Assembly (NCBI GenBank): GCA_023431285.1
Contig: JAEYXN010000060.1
Span: 1 to 23,434, forward strand
DNA from: Bacteroidota bacterium
GTDB taxonomy: Bacteria > Bacteroidota > Bacteroidia > Cytophagales > Cyclobacteriaceae
Length of the DNA stretch: 23,434 nucleotides
Direction: 5' to 3'
The translations under genes were made by a program, and so were the position numbers. How positions within the stretch are numbered: position 1 is the stretch's first letter; every line of letters begins with the position of its first letter. Below the pieces are notes generated by a model. That model was not told the origin of the DNA. It worked only from the letters and a program-made list of their open reading frames with translations, and did no database searches. Of this stretch, positions 14,054 to 22,338 are shown piece by piece.

Positions 14054-16330
14054 CTATTCTGATTTGGTTCCGATAAAATGAACTGTTGAAAACTTCGGAA
14101 AATACACTTCCTCCTCCTGCAAAGCCGTCACCATACCACTCGGATCCACAGACGCGGCCTTACCAAGAATGTAAGACTGAATATTGCCTTCTGGATATGT
14201 CCATAGAGTTACCGTCTCCCCTTTCCTTCCGCGGAAATCAACGCTCACTCTGGCCGCGACGGATGATTCTTTTGCAAAATCCTGTCCACTGAAAGCTCCA
14301 AGTTGCGAACCGTTCAATGGGGGAAGCTGATGCAGCGTCAATAACTCGTTATAGGCTGCCAGACTCACTTCCATGCCCGACTTAAGTTTTCCGGAGATCT
14401 TGCGTCTGTAATCACTTCCTTCATCCTCGCGGGCCGAATCGTCAGACAACCTCTTTTTCGTCTCAAGCTTTTTGATGGTGGTGTCTTTGCTGTTTATAAC
14501 ATAATAGTATTTGCATTCGAAATCAACCTTCCAGCGTTCGTGAGATGAAGGACTGCCTTCCCATACCTTATGCCAGTAGTTTCTGAAGCGTGACACATCG
14601 TTGAGAGAGAAGTGCTGCTGAATATTTTTTCCCGATCTCTGAAAGACATACCCATCGGTAAGCCAGATATAATGATTCTTGAATGTGCCTTCAACCTTGT
14701 CTTTGTTCTTCCAATTCAATGAAAGTTCTACTTTCAGATCACGGTTCAAGGGTAACTTTGCAAGATCTTCCGACTCAAGGGTGACACCCGAAACGATGAC
14801 TCCCACAGGTGTGTCTTTCATCCTGAATTTCTTCTCCATGAGTACATGCATCGACTCACCATCCTGGATGATCACCTGAACAATTGATCTCGCGATCTGC
14901 GATGTCGTTTTAGTTTTTGCTGATGTGGTGATCTTAAATGGAATGTGCAGCTTTTGACGACGATCGTAAACTACTTTATCTTTGCCACCTATCTGGATTG
15001 TCTTGACATCCGCGAATTCAACGGCGTACGCGTCACTGAACTTTGCTTTCACGCCGACAGATCGTTTAACGCTCATGGAGGCGACGATCATATCAAACCC
15101 TTTGTCATCAACCCCCGGATTAATCTTCTCAAGATGATCCAACTCCATTTTCTGATTCTTTATCCCTGCATCTGCGATAGCATTAAACATCTTGACCGGT
15201 TGTTCACCGATTGCTTTAATCATCTCAGGGTTAGCGACTTTTTCCAGTAGGGGCATCAGTGCCGGCAACGCTGCGAGCAACGCAGGAGCTATCTTGGCTT
15301 CGCTGTAACGAATCCTATCCCTGCGACGCAGTGCCATGGACTGAACCGTTTTATCGAGCTTCGAACCAGGGAACAGAGGTGGCAGCTCCTTTGCCACCTT
15401 TTCCAGATCCAACGTCTGAAACTTAACGGCGCTGTCGGTAATGGCTTTAAAAAGCTGGACCGGATTGTCTCCGATGGCCTTGATCGATTCCGGCGACAGA
15501 ACCTTCTCGAGTAGAGGTGCAAGCTGCATCAAAGCCGAAGGGTCGATAGCGAAGTCGTGGCTATATTTGGCGACGCTCTTCGCCTCTGCTGTTTCCTGTG
15601 TAGCACTGTTGTCGTTCTTTGCATTCACTCCCTGAACTACCTCCATGATAGCCTTAATTGTTTCAGGGGAAATATTCTTCAAAATCTGGTCGACTCCTTC
15701 TTTCCCGGGTTGAAGATCTGAAGGGATGATCTTGCCAAGTTCTGGCAAAACTTTCTCGACGACGGGAAGTGCCTTCTGCAATCCCGGAATAATCTTCCCG
15801 ATCGCCGGCAACGCATTTGTCAGCAGTTGAGGCAATCCACCAAGAAGAGCATTGAAGAACATAGCTTCACTAACGCTGGATTCTTTCAGGCGCATCGGCG
15901 CGCGCTCACATTGAATCCTGCTTTTTCCTTTTGTTGCATGACCGTTTGCATGAGTTAACGTCATCATCTTTGGAAGTTTAAAGTCACCGTTAAGATCATT
16001 CATTACTGGATGTACTGTCACTACCTCCGAGACGGAAGGCGAAGTCTGATCAGGACCACGGAAGCTGGACAACTGAACAAAACGCGTACTCCGATCGATA
16101 GCAGTACTGGGTACGTTAAGCACGAACTTTGTATTGAAAGGATCCCGCCGTCTTAAGGGCACTTTCAGCACAGCAGACTGATAGACTACTTCATCCAGCA
16201 GTTCAAGCCCCTGGTATTTACGTTTCGACTTACCGGTCTTGTATTGATAGTAGGCACTGGTCCCTGTATCAGCTTCAAACGCATGTTGCCCCTCAGAGCT
16301 GCCGATGTACTTCAGTATAGCCAGCGCCAT
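14054..16330 (-). CDS. Large unrecognised operon protein with duplicated helical module, possible structural or membrane-active component
   Basis: I do not recognise this 758-residue protein. Residues 1-110 look beta-rich (FVLNVPSTAIDRSTRFVQL). Residues 164-203 form a Leu-Pro periodic segment (LPQLLTNALPAIGKIIPG, then LPVVEKVLPELGKIIP) with Pro about every seven or eight residues. Two related helical modules follow, 261-335 and 349-423, sharing LLEKV-x-x-PE-x-IKAIG-x-x-PV-x-x-F-x-AI. A shorter third copy is near 215-232 (ILKNISPETIKAIMEVV). The C-terminal 300 residues are again beta-rich, ending YFPKFSTVHFIG. No signal peptide is present. It is the longest protein among the middle genes and lies upstream of the small adaptor-like genes. 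A scaffold or membrane-inserting part of the system is plausible (inference). Confidence 0.6.
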   Translation of the reverse strand: MALAILKYIGSSEGQHAFEADTGTSAYYQYKTGKSKRKYQGLELLDEVVYQSAVLKVPLRRRDPFNTKFVLNVPSTAIDRSTRFVQLSSFRGPDQTSPSVSEVVTVHPVMNDLNGDFKLPKMMTLTHANGHATKGKSRIQCERAPMRLKESSVSEAMFFNALLGGLPQLLTNALPAIGKIIPGLQKALPVVEKVLPELGKIIPSDLQPGKEGVDQILKNISPETIKAIMEVVQGVNAKNDNSATQETAEAKSVAKYSHDFAIDPSALMQLAPLLEKVLSPESIKAIGDNPVQLFKAITDSAVKFQTLDLEKVAKELPPLFPGSKLDKTVQSMALRRRDRIRYSEAKIAPALLAALPALMPLLEKVANPEMIKAIGEQPVKMFNAIADAGIKNQKMELDHLEKINPGVDDKGFDMIVASMSVKRSVGVKAKFSDAYAVEFADVKTIQIGGKDKVVYDRRQKLHIPFKITTSAKTKTTSQIARSIVQVIIQDGESMHVLMEKKFRMKDTPVGVIVSGVTLESEDLAKLPLNRDLKVELSLNWKNKDKVEGTFKNHYIWLTDGYVFQRSGKNIQQHFSLNDVSRFRNYWHKVWEGSPSSHERWKVDFECKYYYVINSKDTTIKKLETKKRLSDDSAREDEGSDYRRKISGKLKSGMEVSLAAYNELLTLHQLPPLNGSQLGAFSGQDFAKESSVAARVSVDFRGRKGETVTLWTYPEGNIQSYILGKAASVDPSGMVTALQEEEVYFPKFSTVHFIGTKSE
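15062..15550 (-). repeat. Internal duplicated ~75-residue module in the 758-aa protein
   Basis: Protein residues 261-335 (bases 15550-15326) and 349-423 (bases 15286-15062) align over their whole length. Shared features include LLEKV, PE-[ST/M]-IKAIG, PVQLFKAI versus PVKMFNAI, and a closing SMA/SMS followed by Arg/Lys. The copies have diverged at DNA level, so the duplication is old. Confidence 0.75.
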
Positions 16331-16355
16331 GGTTCGTTGATATTAAGATCGTGCT

Positions 16356-17408
16356 CTACTTTGCTCCGGCAGGTTGGGCATTCGCCGCAGCTTTCTCATC
16401 CTGGGAAGCCGGTGAATACATCTGCGCAAAATTGTCAAGCTTAAAGTAATCAGTCTTGAACTGGATCTTGACAAAACCACGCAGCTTGGCTTTCAGCTCA
16501 TCTTCGGAGTGGCTCTTTGTTGTCGACACACTAAACTGAGTTTGTCTTGTACTCGACGTGTGGCCACCCCGTGGCCCTCCAAATATCGAACCTATTAACC
16601 CTCCGCTGGCACTTACCGAAGTTCCAGACGATTTAGAAGTCTTTACGCCAGCTTTATCCGCTTTGTCGACTATGCGCTGCCCTTTAAATTCAAAATTCAC
16701 TTCAGCTTCTACTTCTCCCTTCTCGACAACTAACCTGGTAACACCCATGAGGATGAGTTCGCGAAGTGCAGCCCTGTGTTCCTGGGCCATTCTGATCTTC
16801 GCGTCCATAATTTTTGCCTTCACCTCGTTGTCCTCCATATCCACCTTCTCACCTTTTGGGTTGGTGAGCGCCATCTTCTGTTCGCCTTCAGGTCCATCCT
16901 CCATTGTGATTCCAAATTCATCACTGTTGTTCTCGGCCAGATAAGCAAACGTGGTGGACGGATCAATCTGTTTGATGAATTTGGCAAGACCCGTAGTCGC
17001 CTCTTTCATCAGTCGGATATAATCGTCGGTCTGCGCCTTCATTACAGTGATATTCGCATCGAAAACCGCTTTCAGTAAGTCCTTTACAAACTGAGGAAAA
17101 TCTACTGAATCAACGAGATCTTCAAATGCATCCACTCCATCGTCGAAGTCTTTCTCATGGCGCTTGTCATTGAGCAGATCACTTGACTTATTGACAAATC
17201 CGCCGGACTTCATCTCCGTGGCAAGCTTCTTTCCATTACCATTACCATTCCCCATCATCAGCGACATCTGTTCGTTCATGACGTCACGATAGATACGCTT
17301 TTGATCTTCAAAGGGCATATGCCTGAATGAAGCTGACCTGCTGAGAATATCCTGCGCGTTTTGTTTCGCCTTTTGATGTATTGTATTTGCCGTTACCTGC
17401 ATGTGCAT
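16356..17408 (-). CDS. Unrecognised 350-aa operon protein with Gly/Ser-rich linker
   Basis: The family is not recognised. The start could also be the second ATG (17402), two codons in. Residues 1-50 are helical and basic (IHQKAKQNAQDILSRSASF), followed by an MMGNGNGNGKK low-complexity turn. Residues ~85-150 form helices (FEDLVDSVDFPQFVKDLLKAVF). Residues ~195-245 continue as a helix into beta strands (LILMGVTRLVVEKGEVEAEV). A Ser/Gly-rich loop at ~255-290 contains GGLIGSIFGGPRGG. The last folded part is HSEDELKAKLRGFVKIQFK with TDYFKLDNFAQMY, and the tail is Ala-rich. No signal peptide. The glycine-rich hydrophobic segment could be membrane-active or an assembly hinge. It follows the 330-aa gene by 45 bases, the largest gap in the operon. 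Confidence 0.6.
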   Translation of the reverse strand: MHMQVTANTIHQKAKQNAQDILSRSASFRHMPFEDQKRIYRDVMNEQMSLMMGNGNGNGKKLATEMKSGGFVNKSSDLLNDKRHEKDFDDGVDAFEDLVDSVDFPQFVKDLLKAVFDANITVMKAQTDDYIRLMKEATTGLAKFIKQIDPSTTFAYLAENNSDEFGITMEDGPEGEQKMALTNPKGEKVDMEDNEVKAKIMDAKIRMAQEHRAALRELILMGVTRLVVEKGEVEAEVNFEFKGQRIVDKADKAGVKTSKSSGTSVSASGGLIGSIFGGPRGGHTSSTRQTQFSVSTTKSHSEDELKAKLRGFVKIQFKTDYFKLDNFAQMYSPASQDEKAAANAQPAGAK

Positions 17409-17453
17409 AGTTAGTTTCGATTCAACAATTCGACATTTTCTGTTCCAACCAGA

Positions 17454-18446
17454 TTAGAAGTCCCATTCGTCTTCGCCGACAGCATCTTTGATGTCTTCGT
17501 CGAACTCTTCTTCCTCGTCTTCGGAACCTGAGGATCCCGCCTCGCCAAGCTGGCTTTGGGCAATGATGAACGTTTCAACGTTTCTTATAAAATCCTGGAA
17601 AGCTGTCTCGGACATCAACCCTTCGTCGAAGCTTGCAATTGCTGTAAAGATCTTGTGACCTGATACAGCAGCTGTACGCATAGCTGACACGTTAGGCTTG
17701 TAGCCAAACTCTTCCTGGCTTACGCGCTCAATAACATTCCACATAGAGCGGCGATAACCCCATCCCAGCTGAGCTTTTACATTATCGTCGTCGATTATGT
17801 CTACAGCCTTTTCAAACTGTTTGTACATCTCGGGCAGGACGGCCTTTATCATTCCACTCGTGAATACTGTGAGATTGTATTGTAGCTCTTTCATAGCCTG
17901 AAATACCGCAGACTTGGATACTACACTGAAGTTTGTTTCCTTCTGCTCGTACTTATCAATGTACTTGACAGATTCAGTCATCAAAGTGTCCCATAGGTGC
18001 GTAAACTCTTCGTTCACGGCCATGTTATCCAAAACCTCTGCATCTCCGACGTTAAGCACAATCTTGTAAAACATCGAACGCTCCTCCGGGCTGGTATATT
18101 CGTCGCGCAGCTTATAATAGCTATATAGCTTGGATGCCGTAGAGCCCTGTGGAATATCCAGCATTCCACTTGTCCAGCGCATCAGTACCGCATCAGCTAC
18201 ACGCAGGATACCCAGATCATCGGCAAGGGTCTTGATATAGTAAAGGGTTCCCGCGGCAAGGATGTTCTCTACATCAACGCCTTGTTCGTCGGCAGTTTCA
18301 AAATAGTCGACAGCGTAATTGAAGGAATACGGGCTTCCGTTCTGGTAGACGTTGGTGACGGGATCGTCAGATTTCTTTACGTCCTTGAGGGCGCTGGTGT
18401 AGGCAAGAGCCAGGTATTCGCCATATTTTTCAAGTATATCAGCCAT
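17454..18446 (-). CDS. All-helical 330-aa operon protein with acidic C-terminal tail, unrecognised
   Basis: The family is unknown. The sequence is almost entirely predicted helix, with many aromatic and Met residues (KYGEYLALAYTSALKDVKK, SPYSFNYAVDYFET, LYSYYKLRDEYTSPEERSMF). It ends in a short hyper-acidic tail (GSEDEEEEFDEDIKDAVGED, then EWDF, residues ~306-330). No signal peptide, membrane helix or catalytic motif is seen. Acidic tails of this kind are often used to bind basic partners. The four basic leaders of the downstream effector-like proteins would be candidate ligands, but that is speculation. It starts 24 bases after the 290-aa gene. Confidence 0.6.
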   Translation of the reverse strand: MADILEKYGEYLALAYTSALKDVKKSDDPVTNVYQNGSPYSFNYAVDYFETADEQGVDVENILAAGTLYYIKTLADDLGILRVADAVLMRWTSGMLDIPQGSTASKLYSYYKLRDEYTSPEERSMFYKIVLNVGDAEVLDNMAVNEEFTHLWDTLMTESVKYIDKYEQKETNFSVVSKSAVFQAMKELQYNLTVFTSGMIKAVLPEMYKQFEKAVDIIDDDNVKAQLGWGYRRSMWNVIERVSQEEFGYKPNVSAMRTAAVSGHKIFTAIASFDEGLMSETAFQDFIRNVETFIIAQSQLGEAGSSGSEDEEEEFDEDIKDAVGEDEWDF

Positions 18447-18470
18447 AAGTAATGATTTTGATTTTCAACA

Positions 18471-19343
18471 TTATTTGAGATGCGTTCTCGGTCTGGTCTC
18501 CGATCCGCCTGGGCTGGTACCGGATGGAGACTCAGAAGCGAGATCCTGAGGGTTTATGGTTAGTCCGATATCAACCAGGTAGCGTACCATGAGCTGCCGG
18601 ACCTGTGGCGTTCCTTTCTCCGGGTCGATGAGTCCTGATTCAAAAAACTTGTCGACAAGAACGTTGAGATGACCATAGTCAACGTACTTCGCTATTATCT
18701 TGTTGATGGCTTTCGTCGGTTCGCCGTACAGATAGGAAATGCTGGCGGATGCTGCTGCGGCGAGGATTTTCTTTTTCTGATCTTCCGTCACGTCGAGGTG
18801 CTTGTCACGAATCACTTTCTTGGCCAGCAGTCTGTTGAAATGTGGCTTGATCTTATTCTCTGTGGTTGAAATAATTCTGTCATTTATCCCTTCCGCGTCT
18901 TCGACCTTTTCGCGATAGATCGCATAACTTAATGCATACACATACAGCGGTTCATTGCTCAGCAGGAACTTTGTAGAATGATCGATGCTGCTGGCGTTTA
19001 TTGATTTACTTACTTCAGAAACAACGGCACTCTTCCCATCACGCATCAATTTTGCCTTAGCATTGTCTTTAGTTCCATCGGGTGAATCCAGAAGGCAGTG
19101 CAGCTGCCAGTCACCATCATCGTCCGAATACTTGATGGTCTTAAGCCTCAAACGCTCACTTTCCTTTTCCACTATTTTCTTCAGGTCAGGGTCAATCCTC
19201 ACATTCGGCGTGTTGATCGTGAAGTCAGAGAGGCGCGAATATTTCCCCAGGTCAAGCAGGGGAAAAGTTGGAGTGAGTACTGAAGACCCATTTCCTATGG
19301 GAAGACTCACTGACGGTAGATCCGTTTTAGCTGTTCTGGCCAT
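18471..19343 (-). CDS. Unrecognised 290-aa operon protein, second gene after the subtilisin
   Basis: The family is not recognised. Residues 1-55 are Pro/Ser-rich and extended (LPSVSLPIGNGSSVLTPTFP). The next ~60 residues look like a small alpha/beta unit (GDWQLHCLLDSPDGTKDNAK). Residues ~125-270 are helical (LYVYALSYAIYREKVEDAEG, KKKILAAAASASISYLYGEP, QVRQLMVRYLVDIG). A Ser/Pro-rich tail ends in RPRTHLK. There is no signal peptide. The gene starts 18 bases after the protease stop, so the two are surely cotranscribed. The flexible ends could make it a substrate of that protease (inference). Confidence 0.6.
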   Translation of the reverse strand: MARTAKTDLPSVSLPIGNGSSVLTPTFPLLDLGKYSRLSDFTINTPNVRIDPDLKKIVEKESERLRLKTIKYSDDDGDWQLHCLLDSPDGTKDNAKAKLMRDGKSAVVSEVSKSINASSIDHSTKFLLSNEPLYVYALSYAIYREKVEDAEGINDRIISTTENKIKPHFNRLLAKKVIRDKHLDVTEDQKKKILAAAASASISYLYGEPTKAINKIIAKYVDYGHLNVLVDKFFESGLIDPEKGTPQVRQLMVRYLVDIGLTINPQDLASESPSGTSPGGSETRPRTHLK

Positions 19344-19361
19344 GACTGTGCATTTTATTGT

Positions 19362-20654
19362 TTAGATACTGAGTTTATGTTTCGTTAGTTTTATCGCATC
19401 CAGCAGATTGATCCTGCCATAACCGCTCTTGATGTCTTTGAACTTTCCATCCATACGGTCCGCTGTGTGTTTAAGAATATACTTCACCTGATGATCCCTG
19501 AGTCGTCGTCCTGCTTTTGCCGCAATCGATTTTAGCAACGCGATCCCACCCGCCACATAGGGAGAAGCCTGAGAAGTTCCCGAGCTCATGGAATATTTCT
19601 TTCCGGGATACGAACTGATGATGGATGTTCCAGGCGCAACGAAGGATACATGCGCTCCATAGGTAGAGAAACCAGCCATCTGATCGTTGGCATCAACAGC
19701 ACCCACCGCGATTACGCCCGGCAAAGCGCCTGGATAATACAGATCACGGGTCCCGTCGTTTCCGGATGCCGCTACAATCGACACTCCTTTACTCAACGCA
19801 TATTTGATAACCTCTTCATGAGGCAGACCTCCCCCCTCGTGTTTGATACCCAGACTCATATTGATGACATCCGCTCCCTGATCAACAGCCCACTTGATTC
19901 CGGTATTAATATTATCAATGAGTCCTGCACCCACCACAGAGTCCCCGCGCCTCAACGCACCCAGTACGCGGACAGGAATGATCTTGCATGCGGGAGCAAC
20001 TCCCTTTGCCATCTTCATCCCCTTTGCAGATAAGATCCCGCATACGTGGGTGCCATGACCTACATCATCCGCAGGGTCACTGTCATAGCCCAGGTAGTCA
20101 CCAATAAACTTGTCAGCGCCATCAATAATATCCACGAAATCTTTTCCAGGAAGCATTGCATGGCTGATCTCCGGATGCGTGAAGTCTACACCTGTATCGA
20201 GGACAGCAATCTTCACGGATGGGCTACCCGTTGTGAAGGAATGTGCCTCCTTCAAAAGGATGAGAGACGCCGGATCAAACCCTGGTAGTGCTTTTGCCTC
20301 AGCGAATTTCCTTGGAATATCGGCCACTCCGATCTCACCGGATTTCACTTTCGCCACGTATGGAATCAGTTTGATATCCTCGAGAAGCCCGGGAGGAAAC
20401 TCTCCTTCTTCCTTTAGTATGATCCTGAAGACACGATCGAGGCCGCTCCTTACTTCCTCTTCCGACCATTGCGCCAACTTTGGTTTATACTCCTTCGAAT
20501 AGATAACCGGAACACCATGTTTTTCAAAAAGCTTTCTTACCTCCGGAAAAAATTGATTTGAAGACTCGCCACGGCTTCCAATAAGGTCACCCCAGAAAGG
20601 GATATCCATAATTCCTTTTCCGTCCTCAACCCAGATGATAAGGTGGTTCTTCAC
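19362..20654 (-). CDS. Subtilisin-like S8 serine protease without signal peptide, first gene of the operon
   Basis: The complete Asp-His-Ser triad is visible in this 430-residue protease. Asp153 is in IAVLDTGVDFTHPEI, His200 in VGHGTHVCGILSAKG, the oxyanion Asn299 in AASGNDG, and Ser361 in GTSQASPYVAGGIALL. The start is GTG (20652-20654), because the nearby ATG at 20655-20657 is out of frame and runs straight into TGA, and a stop lies upstream in frame. The first ~135 residues are not a Sec signal; they form an alpha/beta region that may act as an inhibitory or targeting domain. An intracellular or co-delivered protease is therefore likely. As leading gene of the eleven-gene cluster it could mature the cargo or particle proteins, or act as a sensor-activated trigger (inference). 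The protease call itself is certain. Confidence 0.95.
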   Translation of the reverse strand: MKNHLIIWVEDGKGIMDIPFWGDLIGSRGESSNQFFPEVRKLFEKHGVPVIYSKEYKPKLAQWSEEEVRSGLDRVFRIILKEEGEFPPGLLEDIKLIPYVAKVKSGEIGVADIPRKFAEAKALPGFDPASLILLKEAHSFTTGSPSVKIAVLDTGVDFTHPEISHAMLPGKDFVDIIDGADKFIGDYLGYDSDPADDVGHGTHVCGILSAKGMKMAKGVAPACKIIPVRVLGALRRGDSVVGAGLIDNINTGIKWAVDQGADVINMSLGIKHEGGGLPHEEVIKYALSKGVSIVAASGNDGTRDLYYPGALPGVIAVGAVDANDQMAGFSTYGAHVSFVAPGTSIISSYPGKKYSMSSGTSQASPYVAGGIALLKSIAAKAGRRLRDHQVKYILKHTADRMDGKFKDIKSGYGRINLLDAIKLTKHKLSI

Positions 20655-20690
20655 ATTATTTGCTCTGTTGATTGAATTCCAGACTGTCTA

Positions 20691-20711
20691 TGATTGGCGT
20701 TTAGCCAATCA
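20691..20711 (-). promoter_or_regulatory. Perfect inverted repeat in the leader of the subtilisin operon
   Basis: TGATTGGC and GCCAATCA (8-base arms) are separated by GTTTA, 37-57 bases before the GTG start. It could be a repressor site or an RNA hairpin in the 5' untranslated region. There is no T-run after it on the minus strand, so an intrinsic terminator is unlikely. Confidence 0.5.
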
Positions 20712-20742
20712 ATTAGAACGACGCCAGTCTTTCAACAGGGCG

Positions 20743-20813
20743 ATAAATTGAAATTTATTCCGCGGTAATCAATGGATGATTTAAACTGGATGTAAAGGTC
20801 TTCTGGATCATCC
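20743..20813. promoter_or_regulatory. Two further inverted repeats in the subtilisin-operon control region
   Basis: ATAAATT-GA-AATTTAT (20743-20758) is an AT-rich palindrome with a two-base centre, fit for a dimeric DNA-binding protein. GGATGAT (20774-20780) and ATCATCC (20807-20813) form 7-base arms 26 bases apart. With the 20691-20711 repeat they make three dyads within about 125 bases upstream of the operon. I could not point to a clear Bacteroidota -33/-7 promoter pair. Confidence 0.35.
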
Positions 20814-20886
20814 GCGACTAGCTAACTGATTGATCTACAAGATATCTTTCTAATAAGAGGAAGAAAAAACTGACATCTGCGAATGA

Positions 20887-22338
20887 TTACCACTGGGCTA
20901 CACGCAACTTATCACCCTTACTTTCCAGGGGTGAATTGCCAACGCGGATTTGAACCATGCGTGGCACGCAGAAGGCAGCGAGGTTGATCACTTCCATACC
21001 AAGCGGATCCCATGAATGACAACTTTCGAAATCAACTACAAGGCGGATCATCTGAGAGTGTGAAAGTGAATCGGTGACTTGCTGCCGAAGCAGGCCTACC
21101 ATACCTGCCACGCGCAACAGAGAAGAATCAGATGTCGTACCGAAGGACTTCCTGAAGTTCTCAATTTTATATTGTAACCAATCATGATCGCCAAGCTGAT
21201 ATATGCAGATCAATTCTAATGCACGCATCGTACACAACCACTTCCTGCTTTTAAGTATTGACATCGCGTAGCCATTGATACGCTTGATCACTTCCCTGTA
21301 TCCTCCCTGAGCCAGGTATAGACACAATGCATTCATGGCCCATCTTCCCTTGCGCAGTTCATTTCCGCTGATTGCCCTTCGCAGTGAAATCTCATCGCAT
21401 ATCTCTCCCGCCTTGACAAACAAATCCTCCCGAAGACAAATGATAAAACGAAGTTGAGCAAACACAATCACGAAAGATTCAGCGCCGGACAGAAACAGCT
21501 GCGCAGACTGAAGATGATCAGAAGCGAGATCAAGACGCGAAAGGCAAACGTAAGCCTTAGTTATTTCAATATGGATCAAACCAATGATTCTTGGATCTTC
21601 AGTCTGCACCGAGGGTTGATTCAGCAGATCAGTCAGCCTGGTTACGACAAGACCGTAGTCATGCTTCAAAAACAATTGGTTGACAAGGGCGAGTTGATCA
21701 ATAATATTTCCGCTCCTGGTCAACTCAAAATTAGCAAACCGTGCAATCAGTCTTTCCCGAAAGACATTCTCCGGATCAAGTAATGCCTTTTCCGTCTCCG
21801 TAATATAATGGTTGATGTACAAACCACATCCCAGCGTGTTCCTCAGCTTCTTAATGCGGCTATTGATTGGAGCATTCTTTTTCAACGAGACTGGCGCAGA
21901 GACAAAGCAAGCATTTCTGATATTGACCGCTTCAAGGTAGACACTATCGATGTTATGCTGATTGGCAATATCAATGACCTCTTCGAGAATTTGAGCCGCA
22001 TGATCGTGAATACCTTTGTCGAAGAGAATCTTGAAGCAATACAACTTCTTGTGACAATCCATTTCGATAAAGAGTGGATCAGTAGCCTTGCCCTCCTGTT
22101 CCTGCAGTACGAGAAAGGAATACAGATCATCCTGGAGCCGCTTCTTCAGTTGGTATACTGACTGACGCGAGACGGATTCGGCGTTGATTAGTGCCTCATC
22201 AGATTTTCCACTCAGAATCTGATCAAGAAGGTCGAGCTTTTTTCTTCCGCGACATCTACTCTGACCCTTGAGGAAAGCGCGAAAACTTTCCACCTCCGGG
22301 ACAGATAATTTCACGATGATGCTGTTGAGAGATCTCAT
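20887..22338 (-). CDS. Helical-repeat protein of unknown function, possible regulator
   Basis: This 483-residue protein has no signal peptide. It is almost wholly helical, with TPR-like helix pairs (FVKAGEICDEISLRRAISGN; LDLASDHLQSAQLFLSGAES). The N-terminal ~80 residues are basic. They hold CRGRKKLDLLDQILSG and then SVSRQSVYQLKKRLQDDLYS, which reads like a winged or simple helix-turn-helix followed by a helix. Similar proteins of about 480 residues are common as hypothetical genes in Bacteroidota. The gene lies upstream of the subtilisin operon on the same strand with a 232-base gap, so it probably has its own transcript. A palindrome lies 42-63 bases before its start. A regulatory role for the neighbouring operon is possible but not shown. 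Confidence 0.6.
   Translation of the reverse strand: MRSLNSIIVKLSVPEVESFRAFLKGQSRCRGRKKLDLLDQILSGKSDEALINAESVSRQSVYQLKKRLQDDLYSFLVLQEQEGKATDPLFIEMDCHKKLYCFKILFDKGIHDHAAQILEEVIDIANQHNIDSVYLEAVNIRNACFVSAPVSLKKNAPINSRIKKLRNTLGCGLYINHYITETEKALLDPENVFRERLIARFANFELTRSGNIIDQLALVNQLFLKHDYGLVVTRLTDLLNQPSVQTEDPRIIGLIHIEITKAYVCLSRLDLASDHLQSAQLFLSGAESFVIVFAQLRFIICLREDLFVKAGEICDEISLRRAISGNELRKGRWAMNALCLYLAQGGYREVIKRINGYAMSILKSRKWLCTMRALELICIYQLGDHDWLQYKIENFRKSFGTTSDSSLLRVAGMVGLLRQQVTDSLSHSQMIRLVVDFESCHSWDPLGMEVINLAAFCVPRMVQIRVGNSPLESKGDKLRVAQW

Noticed and set aside
7251..20654. Contractile injection system or type VI secretion gene cluster
   Set aside because: No sheath, tube, baseplate, spike, LysM or AAA ATPase protein could be recognised; only the cargo-like end of such a cluster is suggested.
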